A stretch of DNA of 24,039 nt from a virus. The stretch lies in the IMG/VR virus record IMGVR_UViG_3300023235_000134, positions 1 to 24,039 of that record; one strand, written 5' to 3'. Under the pieces are notes generated by a model. That model was not told where the DNA came from. It searched no databases and saw only the letters and a list, made by a program, of their open reading frames with translations. Below, piece after piece: positions 22,496 to 24,039 of the stretch; positions within the stretch are counted from its first letter, which is position 1; each line of letters opens with the position of its first letter. A program made the translations under genes and the position numbers.

Positions 22496-23809
22496 ATGTA
22501 TGTTCAAATCCCCACTAGGGAAATAAAACTTTACCCTTATCAAGAAGAGATATTTAAAGCAGTCAATGGTGGTATGAATGCACTCATTGTGATTCATAGA
22601 AGAGCAGGCAAGGATGTTACATGTGTTCAACTTTGGCTAATGAGAGCACTGCAAAGAGTTGGGACTCATATATACCTTTTTCCTTTGGTTCGGCAGGCGA
22701 GGGAAGTTATATGGCAGGGCCTTATGTTTTCAGGGAAGTCATTCCTAAGCGTGATACCCAAGGAGCTTATAGCTAAAAAAAACGAAGCGCGAATGGAAAT
22801 CACTCTCATTAACGGTTCTAGGATGGTCTTAGGTGGCAGCAATCTATTTGATGCTTGGATGGGGAGTAATCCTTGTACGATTATATATTCAGAGTTTGCG
22901 CTACATAATCCACAGGCTCGCCAATATTTAAATCCTATTTTAGTTCAAAACAAAGGCATTGAGATTATTCAATCAACCCCAAGGGGCCTTAATCACTTGT
23001 ACGAATTGCTGCAAGTGGCCCAAGATAATCCTAAATACTTAACCAGGGTTTTATCGATTGACGATACCAGAGACAATAATGACGACCCAATTATTACAGC
23101 GGACATGATTGACGGCGCTAGAAAAATGGGTATGTCAGACGAGAAGATAAGACAAGAGTTTTACTGTGATTTCGAGGTGGGTAATGTGGGGTCGTATTTC
23201 ACACTTCAAATGACAGATATGAAAAATGAAGGGCGAATGACTCGACTTCCAGTTAATCCAAACCTGCCTTTAAATACTGCCTGGGATTTAGGCGGAACAG
23301 ATTCTACAGCATGTTGGGTTTTTCAGGTTGATGGGCAAAATATTAATTTACTTCAATTGATTGTCGGTAATGACCAAGGGCTTAAGTACTACCTTGACCA
23401 GGCCGAGAAAATAAGAGTTGGATATAACTGCCCATGGGGTCAGCACTTCATGCCACATGACGTTAAACAAAAACATCAAGGCTGGGAGCAGGCTGAATCC
23501 AGGTTAATGACAGCAAGAAGAGCAGGATGGTTCTTTACCGTCACTCCTAAGGTTGATATCGAGGATGGTATCGAGGCTATGAGATTTATTTTGCCTCGAG
23601 TCAGGATTAATATGCCGGATTGCGACCTTGGCGCGAGAGCGTTAAGGGAGTATCAGCGAGAATATGACGATGCCAATGCCTGCTTTAGGCAGAAGCCGCT
23701 TCATAACTGGGCCAGCCATATTGTTGATGCGTTTAGGTATTTAGCCTTAAATCATAAAAGACTTTACCAGGCACCCATGCCCATGACCAGCTACTCATAC
23801 TCAGACTAA
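22496..23809 (+). CDS. Terminase large subunit
   Basis: The 437-residue protein has an ATPase and a nuclease domain. The Walker A-like loop is HRRAGKDV (34-41), a known terminase variant with Asp in place of the usual Thr/Ser. Walker B is TIIYSEF (128-134), ending in catalytic Glu133. The coupling motif is STPRG (160-164). The RNase H-like nuclease follows: Asp264 in WDLGGTDST, Asp322 in PHDVK and Asp411 in HIVDAFRYLAL, the three metal ligands. It cleaves concatemers and drives ATP-powered packaging through the portal at 1436-3028. Length is typical of short podovirus/prophage-type large subunits. The ribosome site is weak (GAGTAAT), but no other in-frame ATG follows the upstream stop. Its partner small subunit is the gene at 451. 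Confidence 0.93.
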   Translation: MYVQIPTREIKLYPYQEEIFKAVNGGMNALIVIHRRAGKDVTCVQLWLMRALQRVGTHIYLFPLVRQAREVIWQGLMFSGKSFLSVIPKELIAKKNEARMEITLINGSRMVLGGSNLFDAWMGSNPCTIIYSEFALHNPQARQYLNPILVQNKGIEIIQSTPRGLNHLYELLQVAQDNPKYLTRVLSIDDTRDNNDDPIITADMIDGARKMGMSDEKIRQEFYCDFEVGNVGSYFTLQMTDMKNEGRMTRLPVNPNLPLNTAWDLGGTDSTACWVFQVDGQNINLLQLIVGNDQGLKYYLDQAEKIRVGYNCPWGQHFMPHDVKQKHQGWEQAESRLMTARRAGWFFTVTPKVDIEDGIEAMRFILPRVRINMPDCDLGARALREYQREYDDANACFRQKPLHNWASHIVDAFRYLALNHKRLYQAPMPMTSYSYSD

Positions 23810-24025
23810 TTACTTTCCTGAAAACTGTAGGCAGTCATTAGTCTCTATGCTTTTAAAGCAGCCTCTACACATAAGCTCAGTTACGCGCTTAGAAGACCCT
23901 GAAGTCGACCATGCGATAGGCATCCAGTCATGGTTATCACCCTTAGATACACACTCGGACAGAGTCGATTTACACCATACCTCTTCCTTATCTTTAATAT
24001 GCTGCGCGTATTCTTCACTGTTCAT
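23810..24025 (-). CDS. Small Cys-rich, putative zinc-binding protein
   Basis: This minus-strand gene is convergent with the large terminase, the two stop codons directly abutting. I chose ATG 24025, 5 bases after AGGTGG, giving 71 residues; an upstream GTG at 24034 would bury that ribosome site. The sequence contains VWCKSTLSECVSKGDNHDW and later LMCRGCFKSIETND. A CxxC knuckle plus the preceding Cys/His cluster (C.....H) suggest one bound zinc, as in small zinc-ribbon proteins of phages (C..GDHDW......C..C layout). It may bind DNA or a protein partner. It is the first gene of another leftward-reading module at the right edge. The function is unknown. Confidence 0.62.
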   Translation of the reverse strand: MNSEEYAQHIKDKEEVWCKSTLSECVSKGDNHDWMPIAWSTSGSSKRVTELMCRGCFKSIETNDCLQFSGK

Positions 24026-24039
24026 TATTGCCACCTAAA

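Noticed and set aside
1-24039. Integrase, attachment sites, tRNA genes or CRISPR arrays
   Set aside because: None could be recognised by reading both strands; whether this is a free phage or a prophage remains open.

Overview
The window holds the late (virion and packaging) module of a tailed phage or prophage with a podovirus-like, short-tailed architecture. The evidence is the gene order: small terminase, portal of the head-to-tail connecting type, a Bbp19-like protein, scaffold, capsid protein, decoration protein, T7 gp11-like and gp12-like tail tube proteins, three internal virion proteins, a fibre with a T7 gp17-like N-terminus, and large terminase. The DNA is AT-rich, genes are packed with gaps mostly under 30 bases, and most starts have an AAGGA/AGGAG-type Shine-Dalgarno site, so the host is bacterial. 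The host species cannot be named from the window. Several fibre motifs resemble those common in phage tail proteins from environmental samples.

Layout. Positions 1-388 (minus strand) carry a partial peptidoglycan hydrolase of the SLT/lysozyme type that runs off the left edge. A divergent gap (389-450) separates it from a continuous plus-strand cluster. Head genes fill 451-5660, with one 161-base gap before the capsid gene that holds a perfect 11-bp hairpin. Tail tube genes follow (5680-8838), then internal virion (ejection) proteins (8840-16206), of which the second ends in a GH19-type lysozyme domain. Fibre genes and small associated genes occupy 16229-21701. A group of very small genes (coiled coil, single-membrane-span) leads to a VRR-NUC-type nuclease (22057-22458) and the large terminase (22496-23809). 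A minus-strand gene for a small Cys-rich protein abuts the terminase stop codon at the right edge.

How the parts fit. Scaffold and capsid protein build the procapsid around the portal. Small and large terminase, although about 21 kb apart in the window, would package the genome. The gp11/gp12-like proteins form the tail tube, the internal proteins would be ejected to cross the envelope (with the GH19 domain opening peptidoglycan), and the fibre proteins bind the host. The minus-strand hydrolase is the best candidate endolysin. No classical multi-span holin is visible; two related single-span small proteins (19585-19686 and 21881-22057) are the only membrane proteins in the late cluster and are the most intriguing unknowns here.

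There is no stretch above 300 bases without a gene. No tRNA, CRISPR array, insertion sequence, integrase, reverse transcriptase or attachment site was recognised.
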